Shown here in pieces: positions 16,955-25,364 of a stretch of DNA of 64,000 bases (the first letter of the stretch is position 1; every line of letters starts with the position of its first letter). The DNA is taken from the NCBI RefSeq assembly GCF_900129095.1, contig NZ_FQVA01000001.1:1240001-1304000 (forward strand), given 5' to 3'. The notes beneath the pieces were generated by a model that had not been told where the DNA came from, ran no database searches, and was given only the letters and a program-made list of their open reading frames with translations. The position numbers and the translations under genes were made by a program. This DNA is from Microbulbifer donghaiensis (GTDB lineage Bacteria > Pseudomonadota > Gammaproteobacteria > Pseudomonadales > Cellvibrionaceae).

Positions 16955-19243
16955 ATGAGTAAGTACTACAAGCTATGGTGGACACTCATAGCCGTACTGG
17001 CCGTAACCTTCGGGGTACTGGGCTATTTCGGCAAGGAGGTCTACCGGGTAGCGCCACCGATACCGGCACAGGTCATGTCGGAAAACGGCACTGTCCTGAT
17101 GACCAAAGACAGCATTCTCAACGGCCAGACAGCCTGGCAGTCCGTCGGCGGTATGCAGCTCGGCTCCATCTGGGGGCACGGCGCCTACCAGGCACCGGAC
17201 TGGACCGCCGATTGGCTGCACCGCGAACTGGTTGCCTGGCTGGATCTCGCCGCGCAGGATAATTACGGCAAAGCCTATGCCGACCTGGACGCCGAGCAGC
17301 AGAACGCACTGCAGTTCCAGCTGAAAAAGGCCTACCGGAAGAACAACTACAACAAGGACGCCGATTCACTGGTCCTGAGCGAACGCCGCGTACAGGCAAT
17401 CCAGGCCACCGCCGACTATTACCACAGGCTGTTCGGCGATGACCCGGAGCTGCAGCCCACCCGCAGCAGCTATGCGATGAAAGAGGCCACTCTGCCAAGC
17501 GCGGAGCGCCGCGATCGCCTGACCGAGTTCTTCTTCTGGACCGCCTGGGCCGCGGCCACTGAGCGGGAAGCCGGTGGTGCCACCTACACCAACAACTGGC
17601 CGCACGAACCCCTGATCGGCAATGTCCCTACCGCCGAGAATGTGGTGTGGTCGATTGTCAGTGTGGTACTGCTGATCGCCGGTATCGGCGGCCTGGTGTG
17701 GGCCTGGTCGTTTATGCGCAACGAAGATGAAAAGGAGCCGGCAGCACCCGCGCGGGACCCGCTGACCACCTTTAGTCTGACCCCATCGCAGAAAGCTCTG
17801 GGCAAGTACCTGTTTATTGTCGTTGCCCTGTTCACCTTCCAGGTTTTCCTCGGCGGCTTTACCGCGCACTACACGGTCGAGGGCCAGTCCTTCTACGGTC
17901 TGGAAACCTCCAAGTGGTTCCCCTACAGCCTGGTGCGCACCTGGCATATCCAGTCGGCGCTGTTCTGGATCGCCACCGGATTCCTCGCCGCCGGCCTCTT
18001 CCTGGCGCCGATCATCAACGGCGGCAAGGACCCGAAATTCCAGAAACTGGGCGTGGACATCCTGTTCTGGGCACTGGTGACTGTCGTTGCCGGTTCCTTT
18101 ATCGGTAACTACCTGGCGATTGCTCAGATAATGCCGCAGGAGTGGAGCTTCTGGCTCGGCCACCAGGGTTACGAGTACGTCGACCTCGGCCGCCTGTGGC
18201 AGATCGGCAAATTTACCGGCGTCGCCTTCTGGCTGGTGTTGATGCTGCGCGCGATAGTGCCGGCGCTGCGCCAACCGGGCGACAAAAACCTACTGGCGCT
18301 GTTGACCGCCTCAGTAATCGCGATCGGCCTCTTTTACGGTGCCGGGTTCTTCTACGGTGAGAAAACGCATATTTCCATTATGGAGTACTGGCGCTGGTGG
18401 ATCGTGCACCTGTGGGTGGAGGGCTTCTTCGAGGTCTTCGCTACCACGGCGCTGGCATTCATCTTCTGCAGCATGGGGCTGGTATCCAAGCGCATGGCAA
18501 CCGTTGCCTCACTGGGTTCCGCGTCGCTGTTCATGCTCGGCGGCGTGCCGGGTACCTTCCACCACCTGTACTTCTCCGGCACCACCACACCGGTGATGGC
18601 GGTCGGCGCCACCTTCAGTGCGCTGGAGGTCGTGCCGCTGATCGTGCTCGGATACGAGGCCTGGGAACACTACCGCCTGAAGAACCGCGCCGCGTGGATG
18701 CAGCAGGTCAAGTGGCCGCTGCTGTTCTTCGTCGCCGTTGCTTTCTGGAACATGCTCGGCGCCGGTGTACTGGGCTTCTCCATCAACCCGCCGATTTCGC
18801 TGTACTACGTGCAGGGGTTGAACACTACGGCTACCCATGCCCACGCGGCGCTGTTCGGTGTATACGGCTTCCTGGCACTCGGCTTTACGCTGCTGGTACT
18901 GCGCTATATTCGCCCGCAACTGGTCTTCGACGAGAAGCTGATGAAAACCGCCTTCTGGTGGCTCAACGGCGGCCTGGTATTGATGCTGTTCACCAGCCTG
19001 CTGCCGGTCGGCATCATCCAGTTTGTCGCCAGCGCCTCCGAGGGACTCTGGTACGCACGCAGCGAGAGCTTTATGCAGGGCGACCTGCTGCAGACGCTGC
19101 GCTGGATCCGCACCATCGGCGATGTGGTCTTTATCGTCGGTGCCGTGGCGGTCGCTTGGCAGGTGGTCAAGGGTCTCTTGAATATCGGTACGCAAGGCGT
19201 AACCCAGCCAGAGATCAGCGACCAGTCAGCGCTGACGGACTAA
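16955..19243 (+). CDS. norB: Quinol-dependent nitric oxide reductase (qNOR)
   Basis: Membrane enzyme that reduces two NO to N2O using quinol electrons directly. The 762 residues match fused qNOR, not the NorB subunit of cNOR. One N-terminal helix is followed by a large periplasmic domain (about 40-225) resembling NorC without its haem c site, then about twelve helices. Metal-ligand regions include TWHIQSALFWIATG, HLWVEGFFEVF, GTFHHLYFSG and TTATHAHAALFGVYG. It lies 11 bp after ytfE in one transcript behind an NsrR-type site. That favours NO detoxification over full denitrification, since no nitrite or N2O reductase gene is seen here. Confidence 0.96.
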   Translation: MSKYYKLWWTLIAVLAVTFGVLGYFGKEVYRVAPPIPAQVMSENGTVLMTKDSILNGQTAWQSVGGMQLGSIWGHGAYQAPDWTADWLHRELVAWLDLAAQDNYGKAYADLDAEQQNALQFQLKKAYRKNNYNKDADSLVLSERRVQAIQATADYYHRLFGDDPELQPTRSSYAMKEATLPSAERRDRLTEFFFWTAWAAATEREAGGATYTNNWPHEPLIGNVPTAENVVWSIVSVVLLIAGIGGLVWAWSFMRNEDEKEPAAPARDPLTTFSLTPSQKALGKYLFIVVALFTFQVFLGGFTAHYTVEGQSFYGLETSKWFPYSLVRTWHIQSALFWIATGFLAAGLFLAPIINGGKDPKFQKLGVDILFWALVTVVAGSFIGNYLAIAQIMPQEWSFWLGHQGYEYVDLGRLWQIGKFTGVAFWLVLMLRAIVPALRQPGDKNLLALLTASVIAIGLFYGAGFFYGEKTHISIMEYWRWWIVHLWVEGFFEVFATTALAFIFCSMGLVSKRMATVASLGSASLFMLGGVPGTFHHLYFSGTTTPVMAVGATFSALEVVPLIVLGYEAWEHYRLKNRAAWMQQVKWPLLFFVAVAFWNMLGAGVLGFSINPPISLYYVQGLNTTATHAHAALFGVYGFLALGFTLLVLRYIRPQLVFDEKLMKTAFWWLNGGLVLMLFTSLLPVGIIQFVASASEGLWYARSESFMQGDLLQTLRWIRTIGDVVFIVGAVAVAWQVVKGLLNIGTQGVTQPEISDQSALTD

Positions 19244-19262
19244 ACGCTTGATAGCACATAAC

Positions 19263-19287
19263 GCCGGAGAGTGATTTCCTCTCCGGC
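19263..19287 (+). terminator. Hairpin after norB
   Basis: GCCGGAGAG and CTCTCCGGC form a 9-bp stem with a 7-base loop 19 bp past the norB stop. There is no T-run directly behind it, so it may only stabilise the 3' end. Confidence 0.45.
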
Positions 19288-19320
19288 CAAGCTTCAACGA
19301 AGTCTAATTTCATCTTTTGT

Positions 19321-19347
19321 TACAGCACCTTTTTCTAGGGTGCTGTA
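19321..19347. terminator. Second hairpin between norB and rnpB repeats
   Basis: TACAGCACC and GGTGCTGTA pair around a 9-base loop. On the plus strand the pyrimidine-rich CCTTTTCCTC follows, so it may end norB transcription. On the minus strand it could end read-through of the rnpB repeat array. Confidence 0.55.
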
Positions 19348-19476
19348 CCTTTTCCTCACAGCTACTCGCGACCGGCCATGTCCGTCTCGCGGACCATCTC
19401 TCCGACTCTCCTTTGTTCCAACAGAAAATCCGGCAAACCAATCGACAATTCGTGCCGTTGAAAACACCGAAAATTT

Positions 19477-19589
19477 GAAGAATGGAGGAGCTCGCCGGCA
19501 AGCCCGGAGCCGCTGTGGAGAGGTATCGAGCGGATTGCCGCCCGCGACAATCATTCACCTGCCGCTGTAGCGGCAGGCAGATGACTGAA
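19477..19589 (-). repeat. Degenerate tandem copy 2 of the rnpB 3' end
   Basis: The unit contains GAGCTCGCCGGCAAGCC (19488) and ACAATCATTCA near 19547. These are versions of the last 60 nt of RNase P RNA, separated by an insertion of about 37 nt relative to true rnpB. A perfect hairpin CCTGCCGCT/AGCGGCAGG (19558-19577) lies between this unit and the next. Its phase differs from the neighbouring copy by 113 bp. Confidence 0.8.
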
Positions 19590-19700
19590 AGGAATTTGAT
19601 GAGCTGGCCTGTAAGCCCAGAGCGGTTCTGAAGAGTCGTCGAGCGGATCGCCGCGCGGAACAATCATTCATCCACGGCGCAGCCGTGGCAGAATGTTGGG
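19590..19700 (-). repeat. Degenerate tandem copy 1 of the rnpB 3' end
   Basis: GAGCTGGCCTGTAAGCC at 19601 repeats the rnpB 3' terminal sequence at 19709 exactly over 17 bp (period 108). ACAATCATTCATC (from 19660) repeats another rnpB segment. Between them is a TCGAGCGGAT-type insert shared with the outer copy. The hairpin CCACGGC/GCCGTGG (19672-19688) replaces the region that leads into the RNase P core. Confidence 0.85.
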
Positions 19701-19706
19701 AATTTG

Positions 19707-20056
<350 letters not shown>

Positions 20057-20062
20057 GACGCA

Positions 20063-20091
20063 AGAGTAATGACCCGGTTTCCCTTTGGCAA
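20063..20091 (-). promoter_or_regulatory. Predicted rnpB promoter
   Basis: On the minus strand TTGCCA (20091-20086), a 17-bp spacer and TACTCT (20068-20063) lie so that the first base of the RNA falls about seven bases downstream. The GC-rich TGCGTCC between -10 and +1 resembles the discriminator of stringently controlled stable-RNA promoters. Confidence 0.7.
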
Positions 20092-20452
20092 GTAAAACAG
20101 GCTCCTACGTAGCTGAGCAGCCGCTTCCGTCCCGGAGGACGGCAGCTCCGTCCATCCAGAAGTATAACCAGAATGTCGAACCACAAGCCTTCGCCCGCCA
20201 TACGGGATGGCAACCGGACCCGTCGGGTGAGTATCGCAGAGCAAAGCAATAGTGCAGCGACAACCTGCACACATATAACGAATTAAATTTACTCCAACTT
20301 CAACCACAAAGAGTATTTTATTCCACGAACAGAGCCCAGCAACTTGCGGTGAAAAAACCTTTACAAGATCGCTCCTCACTCAATAGAAAATCCGCAAAAA
20401 CGATCCGCAACATTCTGAAATTTTGCTAGTATTGACGGCCGTGATTCCCGCA
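20092..20452. other. Spacer between rnpB promoter and LuxR-type gene
   Basis: About 360 bp with no gene seen. The part near 20280-20420 is A+T-rich and probably holds the promoter of the downstream regulator, but no clear -35/-10 pair was settled on. No repeat or RNA structure was recognised. Confidence 0.45.
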
Positions 20453-21325
20453 ATGGGACAGCCTTTATCGACTGCAAAAATAAAGATGATTACTGGCAAC
20501 AATCTCACAAACTGGCATCAGACCATCGCCAGAATATTCGAAAGTGAAACTGACTCAGAGAGCATCTACGAGCTCCTAAAAGGGGTGGAAGCGCTGGTGC
20601 ACGGCAACAGCAGTATGGCCATCCTCTATCCGAAAAAATCCACTCCCCAGGTCACACACCACCGCCTGCTCGCCAATGAGAAGCCCAGTGCTCAGGTCGA
20701 CCGCTATATCGACGGCGCTTACCTGCTCGATCCCTTCTTTCGCGCGGCGATAGACGAATCCAGCGAGGGCCTGTTTCTGCTGCGTGAAGTGGCACCCGAT
20801 GCCTTTGAGCAGACGGAATACTTTCGCGTCTACTACAGCGGGGCAAACCTAAGCGACGAGGCCTGCTACCTGGTGCAGGGAGAGGACGGCACTGTTGCCA
20901 GCCTGTCGATCGGGCGTGCGGCGGACCTGCATGGAGGGAGATTTTCGACCGATGAAGTCACTTTACTGCGCTCACTGTTTCCGCTGGTAAAGAGCGTACT
21001 GCGCAAGTGGATATTGGATCGCGATAGTGCGGAAACCGAGACGTTCGGCAATCGCCTCGACAGCGCGCTGGAAAATTTCGGCAATTCCGTGCTGACCAAG
21101 CGCGAATGCGAAGTCCTGCATATGACCATGCAGGGCCACTCGATCAAATCGATGGCGGAAAGGCTGGATGCGAGCGTCGATACCATCAAGACCCACCGCA
21201 AGCATATCTACTCCAAGCTCGACATCACCTCACAGTCAGAGCTCTTCTATCTGTTCATCAGCGCATTGCGCCACCACTCCGAATCCGACAAGGATCCACT
21301 GGTAAGCCTGGACCAGGCGAGCTGA
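20453..21325 (+). CDS. LuxR-family transcriptional regulator
   Basis: A C-terminal LuxR/GerE helix-turn-helix (about the last 75 residues) reads LTKRECEVLHMTMQGHSIKSMAERL, then VDTIKTHRKHIYSKLDI. It fixes the family. The N-terminal 200 residues look like an unassigned sensory domain and lack recognisable autoinducer-binding or receiver signatures, so the signal is unknown. The start is uncertain: ATG 20453 is used, ATG 20486 is possible, and an upstream TTG (20423) is less likely. It converges on the FAD oxidase gene. It is the nearest candidate to read the ATCACCTG boxes before the receptor and dehydrogenase genes, which is inference. Confidence 0.85.
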   Translation: MGQPLSTAKIKMITGNNLTNWHQTIARIFESETDSESIYELLKGVEALVHGNSSMAILYPKKSTPQVTHHRLLANEKPSAQVDRYIDGAYLLDPFFRAAIDESSEGLFLLREVAPDAFEQTEYFRVYYSGANLSDEACYLVQGEDGTVASLSIGRAADLHGGRFSTDEVTLLRSLFPLVKSVLRKWILDRDSAETETFGNRLDSALENFGNSVLTKRECEVLHMTMQGHSIKSMAERLDASVDTIKTHRKHIYSKLDITSQSELFYLFISALRHHSESDKDPLVSLDQAS

Positions 21326-21334
21326 AACCCCCAA

Positions 21335-21366
21335 TAAAAAAACCCCGCAATAGGGATTACGGGGAA
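21335..21366 (-). terminator. Rho-independent terminator of the receptor-oxidase operon
   Basis: On the minus strand CCCCGTAAT...ATTGCGGGG forms a stem with one internal mismatch and is followed by TTTTTTTATT. It lies 19 bp past the oxidase stop and before the convergent luxR end. Confidence 0.82.
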
Positions 21367-21384
21367 AGATAGGCAACAGGTGGA

Positions 21385-22800
21385 TTACTTTTGCGTGACC
21401 GGGAAACCCATGCGCTCTACCATGCGAATCCAGGGTATGCGCCAACCACCCTTCTCATCGAGTGTATCCAAGGCATACATGGTGATCTTTGCCCCCAGCC
21501 AGCGAAAGGGTTCCGGCGGAATATAATTGGGCTGGGAGCTGGCAAATTTTAGCTTTCTCTCCGGCACATTTTTATCGTCGAGAATTGCCAAGCCGACTCG
21601 CGCACCAAAACGCGTCGCGGTGACGCCGAAACCGGAATAGCCGCCCGCGTATATCATCTTGCCGCCGTGGTAGTGCTGGTAGTGCACTGCCATACGCGTC
21701 GTCAGGGCGATAGGCCCACTCCAGGCATGGGAAAAACGGATCCCGCGCAGCATGGGGAAGGTGCGATAAAAATTGTCGATCAACCGCACATAGGGTTCTG
21801 GTGTCTTGTCCTGCTCCGGATCGGTGTTGTCACCGAAGAAATAGGCCAGGCGGCCGCCAAATAATATGCGGTTGTCCGCCGTCAGGCGCATATAGTTGAG
21901 CTGAGTACGAGTATCGTAGATGCCCTGACGGTTCTTCCAGCCAATCGATTCCATCTGCTCGTCGGTCAGCGGCTCGGTGACGACGATGCGGTCGCGAATC
22001 GCAGCGACCCGTCGGCGAATTTCTTTGCTGCCGTCCGCAAAGGCATTGGTGGCCAGCAATACCCGGTCGGCCTGGATACTGCCATCCGGTGTTTGCACAA
22101 ACACACCGCCTTTTTTCTTGCGGTTGCGCAGCATGGGCGTATTTTCATAGATGCTGACCCCCAGCTCCATGGCCACACGTTTCAGGCCCCAGGCCAGCTT
22201 GGCCGGGTGCACGGTGCCGCTGCGCTTCTTCGACCAGAGGCCGCCGTTGAACAGCGGCGAGCGAACTTCCCGGTGGATGGCCTCCTTATCGAGCAGGTGC
22301 GCATCGTGACCGTAGCGGCGGTAGAGTTTGTATTCCTTTTCGATATCCGGAATTCCCTCCGGTCCCACGGCCACGGTCAGCTCACCGCCCCACTCGAGAT
22401 CGCAATCGATGTTGTAGCGTTCAATGGTCGCGCGAAAACCGTCGAGATTCTCCTTGCCCAGCTGTTCCAGCACCTCCATATCTTCCGGAAACAGCCGCTG
22501 GGCATTTTCGAGGCCGTGCATCACCGAAGTGGACAGGATCGCCGCCGGGCGGCCGGAGGCGCCGATGGCGATGCTGTTGGCCTCGATCAGAACCACTTCC
22601 CGCTGCGGGTCCGCCTCCTTGGCCTGCACGGCCGCCCACAGGCCGGTAAAGCCGCCGCCGACAATCAGCAGGCTGCAGCGCAGATCGCGCGCGAGTGCGG
22701 GTTCTTCCGCCGGCCGCTCGGATGAATCCAGCCAGTAGGGAAAAAACGTAGTGTCCTCAAGCGCCTCTAGTGCCTGCGCCCTGATCTGTTCTTCACACAT
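21385..22800 (-). CDS. FAD-dependent amine/amino-acid oxidoreductase (DAO family)
   Basis: A DAO-superfamily flavoprotein (471 residues) of the type that includes gamma-glutamylputrescine oxidase and sarcosine oxidases. The Rossmann motif LLIVGGGFTGLWAA is near residue 45, EANSIAIGASGRPAAILS near 75, the substrate-domain GLWSKKRSGTVHPAKLAWGL near 190 and the C-terminal IYAGGYSGFGVTAT near 395. It probably oxidises a C-N bond and yields an aldehyde or keto product plus ammonia or amine. It lies 35 bp behind the TonB-dependent receptor in one operon, and an aldehyde dehydrogenase and an amino-acid permease are encoded just upstream. The exact amine is not readable from sequence. Confidence 0.85.
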   Translation of the reverse strand: MCEEQIRAQALEALEDTTFFPYWLDSSERPAEEPALARDLRCSLLIVGGGFTGLWAAVQAKEADPQREVVLIEANSIAIGASGRPAAILSTSVMHGLENAQRLFPEDMEVLEQLGKENLDGFRATIERYNIDCDLEWGGELTVAVGPEGIPDIEKEYKLYRRYGHDAHLLDKEAIHREVRSPLFNGGLWSKKRSGTVHPAKLAWGLKRVAMELGVSIYENTPMLRNRKKKGGVFVQTPDGSIQADRVLLATNAFADGSKEIRRRVAAIRDRIVVTEPLTDEQMESIGWKNRQGIYDTRTQLNYMRLTADNRILFGGRLAYFFGDNTDPEQDKTPEPYVRLIDNFYRTFPMLRGIRFSHAWSGPIALTTRMAVHYQHYHGGKMIYAGGYSGFGVTATRFGARVGLAILDDKNVPERKLKFASSQPNYIPPEPFRWLGAKITMYALDTLDEKGGWRIPWIRMVERMGFPVTQK

Positions 22801-22835
22801 GATTACCTCACATCACCCTGAACCGTCGGCGCGGA

Positions 22836-25169
22836 TTAATAGAAGTTGTACTTGACCGATACCCCGTAGATAGTGGGCATCTGGCGATAGAAGGAGCGAC
22901 CGGCGAAGCTGGAAAATGCATAGGTCTCCCCGTCTTCGTCGCCTATATTTTTTACCCAGGCGCTGAAGCGCCACTGTTCCGCGGTGTCACTCAAGGCGGC
23001 CTCCGCATCCCAGGAACTGACCGGACCCGACAGCGCGTTGGTATCCGCCAGCTGCGCGGTCATTTCGTCACTGTGGCTGTAGCTGGTTTGCAGGCGCAGG
23101 TTCAGGTCGCTGCCGATAGGCAGGTCGTAGGCGGCGAGGCCGTTGTAGCTCCACTCCGGCGACTGCGACAATGCGGCGCCCGCGGGCAGGGGCGCGGCCA
23201 GTGCATCCACAAACAATTGGCTCACGCCGTCGGCCATGTCGTTGCCGCTGGGGTCAGCCGCAATACCGCGCATGTCTGCGGTGCCCGGCGCGCTGGTCAC
23301 TTCGCTGTCGAGATAGGCGATACCCGCGATCAGCGTCAGGTTGTCGGTGGGCAACCAATGCATATCCAGTTCGAAGCCCTGGGTCTTGGATTCCGGCACA
23401 TTGACCAGGGTGGTATCCGCGACCGGGAATTGCAGGTAATTACTGAAATCGTCGACGATGATGGTTACCAGCGACTGGCGGTCGGTGTAGTCGAGACTGA
23501 ACACGGCACCGTTCAATTGCAGGGAGGCATCGAACAGTGTCGCCTTGAAGCCGGCCTCATAGGAAAGCACCTTCTCCGGCGCGACGTAGGCCCAGCTGAT
23601 ATCGTCGAGAATCGCCGCACCGTAGTAGGCGCCGCCCTTGTAGCTGTTGGCCACGTTGGCATAGAGCAGCAGATCGTCTTTCAGTTGCCAGTCCAGGCCC
23701 AGCTTGCCGGTCACCGCGCTTTCGCTGCTGCTATCGTTCAGTTCCGCAATCGTGTCGTTAAACGAGTAAACGTCATCGTGGTTGGTGGAAATACCGTCGA
23801 AGCTACGCTTGTCATTGCTGTAGCGCACCCCGGCGATCAGGTTCAGGGAGTCGTTGAGCGCGGTTTCCGTATGCAGGTAGGCACCGTAGGACCTGGTCAC
23901 CTGTTCGTAGGAAGCGGTCAGCAGGTCCCAGCCCTGTACGGGCACATCCGTCGGGTCGAGTACAAAGGTGCTGGCCACCGAGTCGGTAACAAAGAAGGAA
24001 TCGTCGAAGCGGTCCGTCACGTCCACTTGGTCCTCGGAAATATTGATACCCGCAATCCAGGTAACCGGGCCGTCGCCGGCACTCACCACACGGAATTCCT
24101 GCGACCATTGACTGATGCTGTTGTCCTGGTACAGATCCAGAATTGCCGCGGCGGAACCGCCGTAGTTATCCACCACTTCGCGGTCGTAACTGTCTACGGC
24201 GCTGATGGAGATAAAATCGAAATTCTCGAATCCGTAGCTCAGGTTCAGAGATGCGCCGTGACCAGACTCGTCACGGCCGACGTTCAGATCACCCACACTC
24301 ACTCGCGTGGCATCTTCGGCGGAGTTGAGTACCGCGAAGGACGGATCGCCGAAAGCTTCGGCCAGACCGCTCACCTGTGGCGATACCGGCGTGGACTTGT
24401 CGGTGGTGACATAGACTTTGGCAATAGCCTCGCCGTTACCGGCAAACGGGAAGATCAGCTGGCCGCGTGCGGCGGCGCGATCCGTACCGCCAAATTCGCG
24501 GCCGGTATCCACGTCTTTCTGCCAGCCGTCCGCCCTGGACATTTGCACGCTGACCCGGCCGAGCACCTCACCGGCCACTTCGCCGCTAACCACACCGGTC
24601 AACTCCTTGGCGTTGTAGTTGCCGATACCGACATCCACATAGGCCTCGAATTCACTGCTCGGTTTGCGGGTAATAAAATTGATCGCACCGCCGGTGGTGT
24701 TCTTGCCGTACAGGGTGCCCTGTGGACCTTTCAACACTTCCACACGCTCAATGTCAAACAGCTGGCCGCCGAGAAATGCCGGGTTGCTGGCGAAGACTTC
24801 GTCGGTGTAGATACCCACACCACTGCTGTTGTTGGGGCTGAAATCGTCGAGGCCGATACCGCGAATTGCGAATATCGGCGTGCCACCGGAGGTGGAATTT
24901 ACGGTGACCAGGCCGGGCGTGTGCGCCCCCAGGTCCACGGCACTGTCGATACCCAGGTTTTCCATCTGTTCACCGCCGAAAGCGCTGGCGGAAACACCGA
25001 TATCGTTGACAGACTGCTCGCGCTTCTGCGCGGTAACACTCACTTCCTCGATCTGATTGGCGTGGGAAGCCGCCGAAAAACCCAGCCCCGAAAACAGGGC
25101 TCCGGTAATGGCGACGGTCAGAATTCTCTTGTCGAAACGAAACAGGCTTATTTCAGTTGGCGAACACAT
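22836..25169 (-). CDS. TonB-dependent outer-membrane receptor
   Basis: Energy-coupled outer-membrane transporter of 777 residues. A signal peptide ends near SHA-NQ (residue 38). A TonB-box-like EEVSVTAQKR follows, then the plug domain with FAIRGIG and DIERVEVLKGPQGTLYGKNTTGGAINFITRKP. A 22-strand barrel region ends in aromatic YGVSVKYNFY, the usual C-terminal barrel signal. It belongs to the large receptor group of marine gammaproteobacteria that import organic compounds rather than siderophores only. Location with an oxidase, permease and carbamoyl hydrolase suggests a nitrogenous organic substrate. GAGGG precedes the ATG. Confidence 0.93.
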   Translation of the reverse strand: MCSPTEISLFRFDKRILTVAITGALFSGLGFSAASHANQIEEVSVTAQKREQSVNDIGVSASAFGGEQMENLGIDSAVDLGAHTPGLVTVNSTSGGTPIFAIRGIGLDDFSPNNSSGVGIYTDEVFASNPAFLGGQLFDIERVEVLKGPQGTLYGKNTTGGAINFITRKPSSEFEAYVDVGIGNYNAKELTGVVSGEVAGEVLGRVSVQMSRADGWQKDVDTGREFGGTDRAAARGQLIFPFAGNGEAIAKVYVTTDKSTPVSPQVSGLAEAFGDPSFAVLNSAEDATRVSVGDLNVGRDESGHGASLNLSYGFENFDFISISAVDSYDREVVDNYGGSAAAILDLYQDNSISQWSQEFRVVSAGDGPVTWIAGINISEDQVDVTDRFDDSFFVTDSVASTFVLDPTDVPVQGWDLLTASYEQVTRSYGAYLHTETALNDSLNLIAGVRYSNDKRSFDGISTNHDDVYSFNDTIAELNDSSSESAVTGKLGLDWQLKDDLLLYANVANSYKGGAYYGAAILDDISWAYVAPEKVLSYEAGFKATLFDASLQLNGAVFSLDYTDRQSLVTIIVDDFSNYLQFPVADTTLVNVPESKTQGFELDMHWLPTDNLTLIAGIAYLDSEVTSAPGTADMRGIAADPSGNDMADGVSQLFVDALAAPLPAGAALSQSPEWSYNGLAAYDLPIGSDLNLRLQTSYSHSDEMTAQLADTNALSGPVSSWDAEAALSDTAEQWRFSAWVKNIGDEDGETYAFSSFAGRSFYRQMPTIYGVSVKYNFY

Positions 25170-25238
25170 GTCTTTCCCTCTTCGTCGTTATTACTTTTAT
25201 CGATGAGAGAAATATAAAAATTGTCGCGCGCGGAAGGT

Positions 25239-25256
25239 ATCACCTGATGGGGTGAG
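25239..25256. promoter_or_regulatory. ATCACCTG-type box before the receptor operon
   Basis: ATCACCTG-AT-GGGGTGAG lies 70 bp before the receptor start. Its left half is identical, and its spacing equal, to the perfect palindrome at 28378-28395. It is a likely operator shared by the two catabolic operons, with the right half degenerate. Confidence 0.5.
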
Positions 25257-25300
25257 AAAACCGAATTGAAATTCGAATTTATATTTTCGGCAGGAAACGC

Positions 25301-25337
25301 AAAAATCCCCGCAACCTTAATCGGCTGCGGGGCAAAA
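25301..25337 (-). terminator. Terminator after the permease gene
   Basis: On the minus strand CCCCGCAGCC...GGTTGCGGGG forms a stem followed by ATTTTTG. The A-run on the other side gives it some activity in the opposite direction. It separates the dehydrogenase-permease operon from the receptor-oxidase operon. Confidence 0.82.
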
Positions 25338-25364
25338 ACTTTGACTGATTGGCAAAGAATTAAA

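Noticed and set aside
19271-19570. A 99-codon plus-strand frame between norB and rnpB
   Set aside because: It runs through two hairpins and the rnpB 3' repeats, so the frame is incidental.
23073-25217. Long plus-strand open frame (about 714 codons) antisense to the TonB-dependent receptor
   Set aside because: It mirrors the receptor gene in the complementary frame, shows no domain, and is rich in Val/His/Gln/Arg as expected for the reverse strand of a GC-rich gene.
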